Shown one piece after another: positions 9,074 to 18,240 of a stretch of DNA of 63,641 bases. The notes below the pieces were generated by a model. That model was not told the DNA's origin. It saw nothing but the letters and a program-made list of their open reading frames with translations, and did not search any database. The stretch comes from a virus. The first letter of the stretch is position 1, and the number at the start of each line of letters is the position of its first letter. A program made the position numbers and the translations under genes. The stretch covers positions 1 through 63,641 of the IMG/VR virus record IMGVR_UViG_3300032311_000461; one strand, given 5' to 3'.

Positions 9074-10974
9074 CAGTAGGCTGCCTTCCATCGAATGCCA
9101 GAGAAGTTGCATTCGTTAGAGTTCAGGCCGGGGCTCACCCTGATGTCACGGCTGTTGTTGTAGACAGTGCAGAATCCGTAGGTGACGGCAGTGCCTTTAT
9201 TCCGAATCGCCAGCGGATACATGGCCTCAAGTTCTGCAAAGGGAAACTGAGGGGGCATTCGGAGCGGCACCCATTCGTTGATTCCAGTGGTGAATGTCAG
9301 TGTGCCCTTCAACTCAATGAACCCGCCAAGCATTCGGGCTTGAATCTGCGTTGAGGTAGTTTCCTTCGTGCCTTCCATTCGGATGATTGGTGTCCAGCCA
9401 ATGTCTGCCGGTGGCATTTTCGTGCCACCCACCAGCATCAACTTCACTTCATCCAGCACAGACTTCTTGAAAGCAGCGAGTGCTGGATCATTGATCGAAC
9501 TGGCACCAACAGGACTGATCGCCGCCAGCTTGTCATCGACTTGCTTGCGGGAGTACAGCATCAGGGCCATCTGGTTGTCGAAGTCAACCTTGCTGAAAGC
9601 CTTGTCAATCTGCATGAAGCGGTCATCAGCCTGCTTCTGGGTGTAAACGTCAGCCCGGTAAGCGAACTGGTCAATGTCCACAAGCGTCAGGAACTTGGCG
9701 TCGGCCTGAGTCTTCGTGTAGGCATCAATCGTCGGAGCGGCCTTGCTCTCAAGTGCGCCGATGCGGCTAACAAAAGGATCGAAGTCTGACCGCAGGGCCA
9801 CATAGTCGTTGACCATGCCAACTGCGAACACCAGCCGGGGGCCAAAGCCTTCTCCAGTATCGGTGTAAGTCAGAGCAACAGGGGGCAGGGCAGCGTCACC
9901 AAAGCCAACAGCTTGAGTCACAACAGTCTTGGCGAGGATAGCCTGCGTGTTGTCACTGATCTTGGCATAGGCAGTCAGGTCAACCGGGCCAACCTGAGAG
10001 ATGATTTCAGTGATCTGCTCTGGGGTAAGCTGACCGCTCACAGCACCAGCAATGGCCTCGTCTACTTCGGGCTTGGTGTAGGTGCCATCCTTCACTTCCA
10101 TGATGCTGTTCATCAGGGTGGTGCTAAGACCTGACACGGTGGTTTTGTCGGCCTTGAGTTCAAGACTCTCGCCAAGCTGGACGGCAACTTCGCGGGTCAA
10201 GCTCTCTATCCGCTGATGCTCTTGGTCGTTCTCCGAAAACGCTGTGTCCAACTCCGTCTTGGTGTAGGTCGTGGCTTTGTCAGCCTTCAGGTCGAGGGCG
10301 GCATCAACGTCAGGCTTCTGGGCCACAGTTGCAAAGCCCTGATTCAGGAGTCTGAAATACTCCCTGAACTCAGACTCCAATGTGCCGTACTGGCCTTGAA
10401 AGGCAGCAAGCTCAGACTGATCGGCCTTGCCAGCAACAACGCCATCAACCTCTTGTTTGGTGTAGTAGCCAGATAGGTCAGCCGTCACAGGGTCGCCGCC
10501 GGTCAGCGAGAATATGTCCACCTGCTGCGGATTGCCAAAAGCCTTGTCCAACTCATCGCTGGTCAGCTTGAGCCACTGGCCTTCAGCCCTCTGCATGACG
10601 ATCATGGAGGGGTTCTGGGGAGTGGGCAGGCCCGCCTCGCTCTTGACGATCTTGGCGAACGAACTCAACTGACCAGACAACACGATGGTGGTCTGGTATT
10701 CCTGCCGCGTAATGGAGACAAGGGTGCCAACATCTTTGTAGTAGTGCAGCCCGTCAGCCAGAACTGCAAACGCATCCTCTAGCCCTTTAGGTGTGTCGGC
10801 CCCAGCGTCAGGAACTGCACCGGCGTGAGCGGTAATGGCAGCTTCTGGAATGGCAGCAATGGCATCGGTGACGAACTGTTCCGTTGCCAGACCAGCCGTG
10901 TCCACAGTGCCGCCGCCCAGAGGGATGGCAACCCACTCCTGCTTGTCCTTGTCGAAGTAATTCAGGCTTGGCAT
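9073..10974 (-). CDS. Large fiber/appendage protein with coiled-coil stalk
   Basis: 633 residues. It starts MPSLNYFDKDKQEWVAIPLG, a variant of the anchor module shared by the downstream fibers. From about 170 to 520 it repeats units such as 'YTKxExDxAxxx' (YYTKQEVDGVVAGKA, TYTKTELDTAFSEN, TYTKPEVDEAIAGAV, AYTKTQADAKFLTL, VYTQKQADDRFMQ), the classic 'ytK.e.D..l' coiled-coil/fiber repeat. The last 120 residues (RMEGTKETTSTQIQARM... VPLRMPPQFPF) look like a globular tip. No collagen repeats are present, unlike its neighbours. Confidence 0.7.
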   Translation of the reverse strand: MPSLNYFDKDKQEWVAIPLGGGTVDTAGLATEQFVTDAIAAIPEAAITAHAGAVPDAGADTPKGLEDAFAVLADGLHYYKDVGTLVSITRQEYQTTIVLSGQLSSFAKIVKSEAGLPTPQNPSMIVMQRAEGQWLKLTSDELDKAFGNPQQVDIFSLTGGDPVTADLSGYYTKQEVDGVVAGKADQSELAAFQGQYGTLESEFREYFRLLNQGFATVAQKPDVDAALDLKADKATTYTKTELDTAFSENDQEHQRIESLTREVAVQLGESLELKADKTTVSGLSTTLMNSIMEVKDGTYTKPEVDEAIAGAVSGQLTPEQITEIISQVGPVDLTAYAKISDNTQAILAKTVVTQAVGFGDAALPPVALTYTDTGEGFGPRLVFAVGMVNDYVALRSDFDPFVSRIGALESKAAPTIDAYTKTQADAKFLTLVDIDQFAYRADVYTQKQADDRFMQIDKAFSKVDFDNQMALMLYSRKQVDDKLAAISPVGASSINDPALAAFKKSVLDEVKLMLVGGTKMPPADIGWTPIIRMEGTKETTSTQIQARMLGGFIELKGTLTFTTGINEWVPLRMPPQFPFAELEAMYPLAIRNKGTAVTYGFCTVYNNSRDIRVSPGLNSNECNFSGIRWKAAY

Positions 10975-10976
10975 GG

Positions 10977-11651
10977 CTATCCCTTTGGATTGATCCAGAT
11001 ACTAGAGGTGGTCGTTGGGGCTAGGTCAGACACCACGAACGGCGGCTCGACAGTGGGAGCAATGCCGCCACCAGCCGGGTTCAGCCAAAGCGTGGAGAGG
11101 TTGCCCGGTGCGGTGGTGCCAACGTGGATGTTGCCGGTGTTGGCAAGCACCCAATCTTCAGTGGCAAAGAAGTTGTCTAGGCGGGAGCCCTTGGAGTCAG
11201 ACCGCAGACTCAGCTTCACACTGCCATCTGCATCTTGGGCGATGTAGAGAGTGTTGGGGCCGTCCAAGTCGATGGCCTTGGGGGCAATGACCTTGCCTTT
11301 GATCTCAGCCAGAACGTCAATGGTCGCGGCTTGGGTGTCGGCAGTGGGGTCAATCCACAGGTCGCCAATCTCTTCCCCGGGAGGTGGCTCGACCTCGGAG
11401 ACAATGTGGGCACCGGAGTGGGAGTCGCCGCCAGACCCACTGGCTATCCAAGGAAGCTGGGACCACCTCACCCACCCGTCGCCTACCTTGAGGTTCGGGC
11501 CTTCGGTGTTGCCGATTACATACCCCATCTCACCAGAGGCAAGGATCGGGTCGTTCTTCAGCCAGTTCTCAGCAGTGTCCTGACGAAACCTGATCCGCTG
11601 GTAGCCCCTCTCATCAGAGGCACAGTTGGGATGGGTGCTGGGTGTGGACAT
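10977..11651 (-). CDS. Fiber-associated protein with Mtd-N-like module
   Basis: 224 residues. Residues 15-70 contain RIRFRQDTAENWLKNDPIL, 'GEMGYV', 'LKVGDGWVRWSQLPW', the fiber N-terminal beta module also seen in the 1473-3071 protein. 'AHIVSEVEPPPGEEIGDLWI' is a unit shared with the 7209-8897 fiber. The C-terminal half has two 'LWLNPAG'/'IWINPKG' endings. It is the first gene after the CCGGGACATAAATA motif at 11668 and so probably opens the fiber cluster. Confidence 0.6.
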   Translation of the reverse strand: MSTPSTHPNCASDERGYQRIRFRQDTAENWLKNDPILASGEMGYVIGNTEGPNLKVGDGWVRWSQLPWIASGSGGDSHSGAHIVSEVEPPPGEEIGDLWIDPTADTQAATIDVLAEIKGKVIAPKAIDLDGPNTLYIAQDADGSVKLSLRSDSKGSRLDNFFATEDWVLANTGNIHVGTTAPGNLSTLWLNPAGGGIAPTVEPPFVVSDLAPTTTSSIWINPKG

Positions 11652-11667
11652 GGGACTCTCCTGCCCT

Positions 11668-11699
11668 ATTTATGTCCCGGCCAGACAAAACTGAACCGC
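11668..11699 (-). promoter_or_regulatory. Late promoter-like repeat, copy 2 (fiber cluster)
   Basis: On the minus strand this reads AGCGGTTCAGTTT, 9 bases, then CCGGGACATAAATA. The same two-part motif recurs at 58318-58350 and 26077-26110, each time just before a start codon and at the head of a group of virion genes. Here the next ATG (11651) is 27 bases after GGGACATAA with AGGAGAG in between. It could be a late promoter; the alternative is an RNA leader element. See findings. Confidence 0.55.
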
Positions 11700-12238
11700 T
11701 ACTTGCTGCGCTTCCACGCAGGTGCGTGTTTGTCCTTGACCTGACGAACGGCTTCTTGGCGGGTCAACTTGGAGTTACTCGCCATAGCCTGCTTGGCCAG
11801 CTTGTCCACGATCTTGGGATTCAGGGCGGGCTTGACTGGCTCGACCTCATGGCCCTGCACGTTCACGATCCCGCTGACGTTGAGGTTACGGGACTTGGCT
11901 ACACGCTTAATGTCGCTTACAGAGTCCACCCAAGCCCCCGGGTCCATGTGCCCGCGTTTGTCAGCCAGCCCGCCCAAGTAATACTTGCCGTTGATGTTGA
12001 TGCCCGCCGCCTTGGCTTCCCGTGCCATCTTCTTGGCCATCCTTGCCGGGATGCCGTCCATCCAGTTGCCGTCGAGCCGCCCCTGCATGAAGGCCCGGTC
12101 GGTTCCTTGGGTGCCCGGGGGTTGCTGGAGGGCACACATCTCTGCGAACCGGGGTGACTGCCCCGCGTTGACCATGCGGATGTAATGCTCTCGGACCTCC
12201 AAGCTGGCCCGCTGAATGTCAAAGGGAAGCTCAATCAC
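11699..12238 (-). CDS. Conserved-type phage protein of unknown function
   Basis: 179 residues, basic, predicted helical and soluble: FAEMCALQQPPGTQGTDRAF, RMAKKMAREAKAAGININGK, GAWVDSVSDIKRVAKSRNL. It is placed right after the portal gene, overlapping its end by 4 bases. I cannot name a family. Position suggests a head-assembly or connector accessory protein. Confidence 0.6.
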   Translation of the reverse strand: MIELPFDIQRASLEVREHYIRMVNAGQSPRFAEMCALQQPPGTQGTDRAFMQGRLDGNWMDGIPARMAKKMAREAKAAGININGKYYLGGLADKRGHMDPGAWVDSVSDIKRVAKSRNLNVSGIVNVQGHEVEPVKPALNPKIVDKLAKQAMASNSKLTRQEAVRQVKDKHAPAWKRSK

Positions 12239-14337
12239 GGTGCCATCTCCGGGGGAATGGGCTCAGGTGGCGGCACCGATGCCTCCCCGCCACCTTCCGG
12301 GGCCGGGGAGGCGGCATCGGCTGGTCCGGCTGGTGGCTGGGGAGGCTGCGGCGGCGGCTCGGGGATCATGTAGGGCGTGTAATCAACGTCGATGGCCTCG
12401 CAGTAATCCCTCAGAAGGGCATTCATCGGCCCCGGCATCCCCTGCATCACAAGTGGCTGGAGGACCGGGCCCAGCGTCTGGAGAGCGATCTGGAGGGCTT
12501 CGATACGCCCAGCCTTGTTTGGCTTCCTCGCGCTGCCCGCCTCAATGCGGTAGTCATAGTTCATGGCAAGCTGGCCAAGGCTCACTTGCTCTTGAAGACT
12601 CTTCCAGACCGATGCACCGATGGGGCCAAGCACGGGAGCGATGTCCTGTTCTTGGAGTAACCAACGGGCTGCCAGAGCTTCACGGCGGGCCAGCATGGAC
12701 ATAGCGTCCTCAAGCACGTTCGCCATATCGTCTGGCCGCACAGAAATCTGTTCCGACTTCACCTGCGCTTCTGCGGCACTTCTATAGGAATTTCTCGTCA
12801 TACCGTAAGTGAGTTCTGTGAGTCCGACTCTTTTGTCGAACATCTCTGAAACGGCTTGGACAATCGTCCATAATTCCGGCGTGACCTGAGGAAGCTGGAG
12901 GACAGACACGATGTCATTCACCGACCGGCCAAGAGTCTCGGACAACTCAATGAGTGAGAACCCCGATTGCTCATGTCGGAGCAACTGTTCCTTGATGTCA
13001 TCCCCCGCTGCCTTGCTCACGCCCACCATTGTCTTGGACGAGATCATCACCCGGGTGGCAAGGAAAGAAAGTGCCCAGTTCAGGAACTTCAATTCCGGCA
13101 TCCCCGGTTTCATGTGGGAGATAGGCCACACTGAACCCGGCTTGCGGTGACACTGGAACGGAGTGAAAGGCCAGCCGTTGTGATCCGCGTAAAACGGGAT
13201 GGGCCAGCGAGTCCGCGTGAACAAGCTGTTGGGAAGACCTGTCTCGTCAGGCTCCTCTAGGCCAATAGCCTTGGGAACATTCAAGGGGTAATCGACACCC
13301 TCTGCCACCACCAGATAACAGTTCGGGCCCAGCCCATCGAACATCTGGGCGAACTCTTTGGGGGAACCCTTGAGATTGTGGCCGAATCCAGTCTTTGACC
13401 AGATTTTCCAGTAGACGATCAGGTCGTTCGTCTTACCGTTCTTTTTCTTCATCTTGTAGCCACGGTCTTCTTCCATAGACCGGGCCACGAAGCTCTCCAT
13501 GTGCCCCTTCAGTTCCGACCGCTCCAAGCCGTACTTCTCAGCCACCTCGGCAATCGGGTGAACACAGCGACGGGCACACCACAGGATGTCTTCCTGTTCG
13601 TCCGCGTCAGGGTCCAGAAGTAGGTTGTCCACGTTGTCGTGGAATGAACCGATGAGCCCAACCGGCGGGCCATCCTCGCCACCCATCTCAATCAGTTCGG
13701 TCCACCACACACCCATCCCCTTGAGAATGCCCTCGTCCACCACCTTGCGGGTGTGTTCCTTCAAGTTCAACTGGCCGGGGGTGTAGTTCAAGTACGCGCT
13801 GATGATTTCAGAGAACGCTTCCCGCTGCTGCTCGACCATGCCAATCTGTTGACTGGCTTGGATGTACTGCTCGACCTCCGGGGGCAGCATCGGCTGCCCG
13901 GTCATCGGGTCCATCTGCGGCGGCTGGCTCGTATCAATCCCAACAGCTTCAGGCGGGACGGGGGGGAACTTCTTTGCCGTGACCGTCCGCACCGGGTTGC
14001 GAGAATAGATGACTGAGCCGATGAGCTTCACAGCCTCGAAAGCACGGTTCACAGTCATGCGAAAGCTGGGGGGAGAAATCTTGGAGTAGGGGGCCGCACC
14101 CTCTTTCCAGAAGAAGTTCTCTCCACCATCGAAGAAATTACACGCTTCCTTGGCATCGTCCGAAAAAGCCTTCTTTGCCTTGCGGGCAAGTTCCAGCTTC
14201 TTCAGCCAGCCGGTGGAGATGCTTCTGAGGGCATCCTCCATCTGACGCTGTGGCACAACATCCGGCGGTGGGTCAGCCAGTTGGCTGGGATCACCACCGG
14301 ACATGGGAACGTCTGGGTCGATGTTAGCTTCGCTCAT
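12235..14337 (-). CDS. Portal protein
   Basis: 700 residues, within the usual size for podoviral portal proteins. Start ATG at 14337 overlaps the HNH stop as TGATG. A helical N-terminus (about 30-110) is followed by the portal core: 'FRMTVNRAFEAVKLIGSVIYSRNPVRTV' around 95-125, an acidic 'DNLLLDPDADEQED' stretch, 'WPISHMKPGMPELKFLNWALSFLATRV' and a long helical clip/crown region. The C-terminus is a Pro-rich low-complexity tail (PPPQPPQPPAGP). It lies downstream of terminase as in most tailed phages and forms the DNA entry ring. Confidence 0.82.
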   Translation of the reverse strand: MSEANIDPDVPMSGGDPSQLADPPPDVVPQRQMEDALRSISTGWLKKLELARKAKKAFSDDAKEACNFFDGGENFFWKEGAAPYSKISPPSFRMTVNRAFEAVKLIGSVIYSRNPVRTVTAKKFPPVPPEAVGIDTSQPPQMDPMTGQPMLPPEVEQYIQASQQIGMVEQQREAFSEIISAYLNYTPGQLNLKEHTRKVVDEGILKGMGVWWTELIEMGGEDGPPVGLIGSFHDNVDNLLLDPDADEQEDILWCARRCVHPIAEVAEKYGLERSELKGHMESFVARSMEEDRGYKMKKKNGKTNDLIVYWKIWSKTGFGHNLKGSPKEFAQMFDGLGPNCYLVVAEGVDYPLNVPKAIGLEEPDETGLPNSLFTRTRWPIPFYADHNGWPFTPFQCHRKPGSVWPISHMKPGMPELKFLNWALSFLATRVMISSKTMVGVSKAAGDDIKEQLLRHEQSGFSLIELSETLGRSVNDIVSVLQLPQVTPELWTIVQAVSEMFDKRVGLTELTYGMTRNSYRSAAEAQVKSEQISVRPDDMANVLEDAMSMLARREALAARWLLQEQDIAPVLGPIGASVWKSLQEQVSLGQLAMNYDYRIEAGSARKPNKAGRIEALQIALQTLGPVLQPLVMQGMPGPMNALLRDYCEAIDVDYTPYMIPEPPPQPPQPPAGPADAASPAPEGGGEASVPPPEPIPPEMAP

Positions 14338-14852
14338 CACAGGGACTCCAGTGCCTCAAACTCTTCAATGATTTGCTTGGCATTCTGGTGCGCCGCCAAG
14401 GCTTCTTTCTCTGTGCCAAACCCACCCAAGGAATGTTCCTTGCCGTGACGCTTGATTCGGGCAAAAAACCTTTCGCGGATTTTCCTTACACCGCGAGACT
14501 GCTTGTTGCGATTGTTCAGCGACCCACTGGCGGGACGAAGATTCTCCAGCCTGTTGTCGAGCCGGTTGCGGTTGATATGGTCAATCTGGCGGGGAGCCCA
14601 GCCATACTCAGCCTTCCACACCAAGCGATGGAGGTACTCCATGCGACTTCCTACCGAAGCGACTACATAGCCGTTGGTGTGGGTGCGCCACTTGAGCCCG
14701 CCAACCACTCCCTCAAAACGCTCGTCTACAAGAAACAGTGGCCTGACAACGCTTTTGCCGCGACATTCAAGGCTGCACCCAAGACAGCGGCTGTGCCCTT
14801 TTCGGCTGGTGCAACTGCCGCAATCAACGCACTTCCCGGGCTTGCGTGGCAT
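14337..14852 (-). CDS. HNH homing endonuclease with AP2-like domain
   Basis: 171 residues from ATG at 14852, two bases after the TAG of the upstream gene. N-terminal zinc-ribbon-like Cys pairs (CVDCGSC, CLGCSLEC), then the HNH core 'MEYLHRLVWKAEYG...QIDHINRNRLDNRLENLRPAS', then an AP2-type DNA-binding segment (RERFFARIKRHGKEHSLGGF, EKEALAAHQNAK). Free-standing genes of this type are mobile nucleases that copy themselves into a cut site. It sits as an insertion between virion genes and is probably not needed for the particle. Confidence 0.88.
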   Translation of the reverse strand: MPRKPGKCVDCGSCTSRKGHSRCLGCSLECRGKSVVRPLFLVDERFEGVVGGLKWRTHTNGYVVASVGSRMEYLHRLVWKAEYGWAPRQIDHINRNRLDNRLENLRPASGSLNNRNKQSRGVRKIRERFFARIKRHGKEHSLGGFGTEKEALAAHQNAKQIIEEFEALESL

Positions 14853-14854
14853 AA

Positions 14855-15187
14855 CTACCTCCCCCGGATGCAGGCATACCACATCCCGTTCGGACCTTGG
14901 GCGACACCCTGATCCATGATCTGAATTTGGCCGTAGTAACAGCACCTGCGGACGGCAGCCTCTGGGGTGGATGCCATACCTATCCCTTCCATCATTCCGC
15001 CGTTTCCGCCCAAATGGCGAAAATCCCCTGTACGAGCAAGAGCTTCCGCGACACCCTGAGCGGTGTTGGTAGCCGCCCGTGCCATGTTCTGGACCGGCTG
15101 GCCTTGCTGGTACTGGCGACGAGGCTTTGCGTGAGCTACCCCCGTCAAGATCGAACACATAGCGAAAGCCGTAAGAAGGCGACTCAT
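14855..15187 (-). CDS. Small secreted protein, function unknown
   Basis: 110 residues with a clear signal peptide (MSRLLTAFAMCSILTGVAHA, cleavage after AHA). The mature part is Gln/Gly/Ala-rich with a Cys pair (RRCCYYGQIQI) and a single Cys near the end. The start overlaps the upstream stop as ATGA (15184-15187). Exported proteins in a structural operon may act in lysis or at the cell surface; no family is recognised. Confidence 0.6.
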   Translation of the reverse strand: MSRLLTAFAMCSILTGVAHAKPRRQYQQGQPVQNMARAATNTAQGVAEALARTGDFRHLGGNGGMMEGIGMASTPEAAVRRCCYYGQIQIMDQGVAQGPNGMWYACIRGR

Positions 15188-15576
15188 TCGGCCACCTCCA
15201 CTTCCGCCACCTCTTCCTTGCGGGGGCGACCGGGGCCACGGCGAACAGGCTCGTCACTGGGGGTGCGGGCCTCTGCCATCTTGAGCTTTGTCAAGAAAGG
15301 CTTGAGTTCCTTGATGATCTCGGTGGTCGGGTGGACCGTGAAACAGCCCCACTGGAGCCAGTTACCAGCGATCTCAGACTCACGCCAGAACGGATCGTCC
15401 TTGTGGCGAACGCTCTTCTTCTCAACAAGACCGGAGTTCTCGGAGAAGATCAGGATGGAGATTGTCTCTCGCCCCTTCTGGATCATCCAGCCCAAGCTGG
15501 GAGGGGTGGAGTTCGACATGGGGTCATCGTGCCACAACACTAGGTCGCCAATCGACAGTTCCGAAATAATCTGCAT
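15184..15576 (-). CDS. Hypothetical protein with AT-hook-like tail
   Basis: 130 residues. The N-terminal 100 residues look like a small beta-rich domain (ELSIGDLVLWHDD, TISILIFSENSGLV, NWLQWGCFTVHPT). The C-terminus has RRGPGRPRKEE, an AT-hook-type DNA minor-groove motif, then an acidic end. It stands between terminase and portal genes. Function not recognised. Confidence 0.6.
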   Translation of the reverse strand: MQIISELSIGDLVLWHDDPMSNSTPPSLGWMIQKGRETISILIFSENSGLVEKKSVRHKDDPFWRESEIAGNWLQWGCFTVHPTTEIIKELKPFLTKLKMAEARTPSDEPVRRGPGRPRKEEVAEVEVAE

Positions 15577-15631
15577 GGTTTTGCCTCCACCACGGGGAAA
15601 GGTACTGGCAGTAGCGTACTGACCCCCGGAG

Positions 15632-15646
15632 GGCGGGCAATAGTTA
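15632..15646 (-). repeat. TAACTATTGCCCGCC repeat after terminase stop
   Basis: On the minus strand the stop codon of the terminase gene is the first three bases of TAACTATTGCCCGCC. The same 15-mer begins at the stop codon of the gene at 23317 and occurs on the plus strand at 26362-26376. Identical post-stop 15-mers behind unrelated proteins suggest a shared regulatory, processing or nuclease-target site. Confidence 0.6.
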
Positions 15647-17305
15647 CGCGACGTATGTCTGGGAGGTGTAACTTGAGGGGGCTAGGTACACCACGCTGGC
15701 TTCCTCGCCACGATCCCGCCGCCTCTTGGCAAGCCACGGCTCCCACCACGCAACCTCGGCCTTAACCTCTGGCTTGTGGTACTTGGGGTCTGCGGCAAAT
15801 ATGTAACGCATACAGTCCATCAAGTGAGACACAGACCGGGGGTGGGGCTTGTCGAGGACGATTGAGTGACCACCCACCACTGTGGACTGCCGCTTGTAAC
15901 GCTTGATCTCTCGGATGAAGTTGGGCATGGCCCCTTCAAGGACCCGGAGGTAAGGGGTCCCCTTCGACCGGATGTGCATGGCGTTACGGACGCTCTCAAT
16001 GCCAGCCATGATGTCATCGCTGCCGTGCATGAATGACGAGCCGGTAGCCTTCGACCGCACCCCAAGTAACTCAAGCTGTTCCGCGTACTGTTGGCCGGGG
16101 GACTTGCCGCCGCCGATGTCTGTCAGGCGGGCACCATGCGAGTCGATAATGAACGCATAGAACTGGGGCTGCCCTGCCAGCTTGGCCGCGAACTTCTCGG
16201 CAAACACCACGGCGGAACAGTTGGGGATGTAGAGTTCGTCATAGATCAGGACGAAATCCCCGGAGGGCGGGACTGCCGCGAACATCACAGCACAGATCGC
16301 ATGGCCCGGGTCAATCGCCGCATACCGGCACCAGTCTGCGGGAATCTGACCTTCCGGCAGTTCCCTGCGGGAGAAGCCGTGGATGCCCATGTTGAAATTG
16401 CCGTACATCAAAACAGAGTCGAAGGTGAACTCGCCCTCCGCTCTCATCCGCAGGACTTCCTCGCCCTGCGCGGCCCACTGCTCCACTGCCAAGGCGCGGG
16501 CCTCTTTGGAGATGTGTTCGTTGTCGAGGAACCTCAGGACGAACTTCTTGGGGTTGCTGTGCCCTTCCTCTGCCGCTTTATCCGCCCGTTCGCACAGGCC
16601 GAAGAGTGCGTCATTCTTTGAGTGCGGGGTTGCCGACCACACCAGCCTTCCCTTGTAGTCCGCAAGACGAGCCTGCAACTCAGCCAGCCAAGTGCTTTCG
16701 GATGACAAGTCCTCGTCAATCCACGCGAGATGGGCCCGGTAGCCCTGAGGAGGATCGCCCTCAGAGCTAAAGAAGTAGATTTGCCAGCCGTTGGTCAGTT
16801 CGCAGGACTGCATATATCCAGCGGACTTCAGCACCCAACTGATGTTCTTGATCATCCGGGGTGGGATCAAGGGTGGGGATGGCTTGGCCTCGGACTCCCG
16901 GGCCTTGTCCGCTACCGGGTCATACGCGCGCCACTCTTTAGTATGGGCATCCTGAATGATCTTAAATGCGCCAGCCTTGAATAAGCCGCGAACACAGACC
17001 ATCCCGATGTGCCGCCAGTCGGCCCCCACCACCACCGCCGTGCCGTTCTCTTTCGGGTACTTGCCCTCGACTGGGTGCGTCCCGGTTACAGCCCACGCAA
17101 ACTCCAGCATGGCAGCCGTAGTCTTGCCGCTCCGATTGCCGCCCAGCACGATCCGCTCGGAAGCCATGTCATCGTGGAAGGGCTTCTGATTGGCATTGGG
17201 CCGGTAGAGCCTTACAGACTCAAGCTGGCGGGATGCCAACTCCCGCTGGAGGTCGAGCATCTCCTGTCTGGAGTGCTGCGAGACATTATCAAGAGGGTTC
17301 GCCAT
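15644..17305 (-). CDS. terL: Terminase large subunit
   Basis: 553 residues from ATG at 17305, which has GGAGG 8 bases upstream. ATPase part: Walker A GGNRSGKT at residues 55-62, Walker B-like HLAWIDED at about 193-199. Nuclease part: AAIDPGHA, FIIDSHGARL and SHLMDCMRY supply the Asp residues of an RNase-H-like fold. This is the DNA-packaging motor and headful nuclease. It overlaps the end of the upstream gene by 17 bases, the usual small/large terminase arrangement. Confidence 0.93.
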   Translation of the reverse strand: MANPLDNVSQHSRQEMLDLQRELASRQLESVRLYRPNANQKPFHDDMASERIVLGGNRSGKTTAAMLEFAWAVTGTHPVEGKYPKENGTAVVVGADWRHIGMVCVRGLFKAGAFKIIQDAHTKEWRAYDPVADKARESEAKPSPPLIPPRMIKNISWVLKSAGYMQSCELTNGWQIYFFSSEGDPPQGYRAHLAWIDEDLSSESTWLAELQARLADYKGRLVWSATPHSKNDALFGLCERADKAAEEGHSNPKKFVLRFLDNEHISKEARALAVEQWAAQGEEVLRMRAEGEFTFDSVLMYGNFNMGIHGFSRRELPEGQIPADWCRYAAIDPGHAICAVMFAAVPPSGDFVLIYDELYIPNCSAVVFAEKFAAKLAGQPQFYAFIIDSHGARLTDIGGGKSPGQQYAEQLELLGVRSKATGSSFMHGSDDIMAGIESVRNAMHIRSKGTPYLRVLEGAMPNFIREIKRYKRQSTVVGGHSIVLDKPHPRSVSHLMDCMRYIFAADPKYHKPEVKAEVAWWEPWLAKRRRDRGEEASVVYLAPSSYTSQTYVA

Positions 17306-17945
17306 GCGGAACCTCCACAAGGCGGCGCATGGACATGGCCTGCTCTATTTCCACTACGGGAATCTGGTTGGCCTGAATCATCCCATCGGGGATTTCCACC
17401 TCAGTGGACTGGTTCAGGTACTCCAAATTCTTCTGGGACTCCGCAGCCAGAGCAATCTTCTGCGCCAGCCTCGCCTCTAGCTCATCGTCGGTCATCAAGC
17501 TGACTGGCTTCTGGACCGCCCCGCTATCCGCCACGTTGTTCGTGAGCCTGACCACAGTCTCCAGAATGCTGGTGCGGATACGCCCGCCGGGTGGGGCTGA
17601 GTGGTAGGTGTGCGCCAGTTCGTTAGCCAGCCCGTTGACACCACCAAAGAGCGTATAGATCGACTCCAGTAGCTCTGTGCTGTGCGGGATGTTGCTGCCA
17701 CCCTTGCGGACAAGAGGGGCCTGCATGAACGCTTCCGCTGCCCGCCGGGAGGTTGTCTCTACCTTCTGCCGGTGCTTGACCAGCTTGTAGCAGGCTTTGC
17801 AGATCGGCTGGAGGGTGTGCTGGGTTCCGGGGACCAAGGGCCACCGCCGCCGGTCGAGCGGCTTGACCAGACCACACGCCTCGCAGGCACGGCTACTATC
17901 CAGAGGACCGTCCGGGGCAACGTCTGGGATGTCGATCTCTTCCAT
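17289..17945 (-). CDS. Putative terminase small subunit with zinc ribbon
   Basis: 218 residues. The N-terminus has CEACG (about 20-24) and CKACYK (about 50-55), a zinc-binding Cys-x2-Cys pair. A helical middle (about 95-150) is followed by 'LMTDDELEARLAQKIALAAESQ'. It lies immediately upstream of terL with overlap, the typical small-subunit position, and a DNA-binding zinc ribbon fits pac-site recognition. No sequence signature proves it. Confidence 0.55.
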   Translation of the reverse strand: MEEIDIPDVAPDGPLDSSRACEACGLVKPLDRRRWPLVPGTQHTLQPICKACYKLVKHRQKVETTSRRAAEAFMQAPLVRKGGSNIPHSTELLESIYTLFGGVNGLANELAHTYHSAPPGGRIRTSILETVVRLTNNVADSGAVQKPVSLMTDDELEARLAQKIALAAESQKNLEYLNQSTEVEIPDGMIQANQIPVVEIEQAMSMRRLVEVPHGEPS

Positions 17946-17948
17946 GCT

Positions 17949-18164
17949 TCACCGATCAAGCTGGAGGTTAGACACGCTGGGGTCAGGTCGAACGCCAGAA
18001 GCCATCTTCTGCATCTTCACCAGAGGGCTTTCTTCCTCAGGTGGCTGGCCATCTTGTCGGGCCATCAGGTCGCCAACGCTCTGACCAGTCAGGAAGTTCC
18101 CAAGTCCAGCTACCGCATCAGAGGGCAGCCGGGAGTCGAGGAGCTTGCGGATCATGTCGCTCAT
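17949..18164 (-). CDS. Small hypothetical protein
   Basis: 71 residues, soluble, no clear domain. The first 30 residues are probably helical (MIRKLLDSRLPSDAVAGLGN), the rest is acidic and Pro-rich. Its stop is 4 bases before the small-terminase start, so it belongs to the packaging operon. Confidence 0.55.
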   Translation of the reverse strand: MSDMIRKLLDSRLPSDAVAGLGNFLTGQSVGDLMARQDGQPPEEESPLVKMQKMASGVRPDPSVSNLQLDR

Positions 18165-18182
18165 GGGGCCTCCTTGCGTAAA

Positions 18183-18219
18183 GCCCGGGGGGAGCGTCGT
18201 GACTCACTCGCCCCCGGGC
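18183..18219 (-). terminator. Weak intrinsic-terminator-like hairpin
   Basis: A 9-bp perfect stem (GCCCGGGGG with CCCCCGGGC) with a 19-base loop, followed on the minus strand by TTT. It lies in the gap between the lipoprotein-like gene and the 17949-18164 gene. The U-tract is short, so it may only slow transcription or protect RNA ends. Confidence 0.4.
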
Positions 18220-18240
18220 CCCACACAACACACACTCAGA

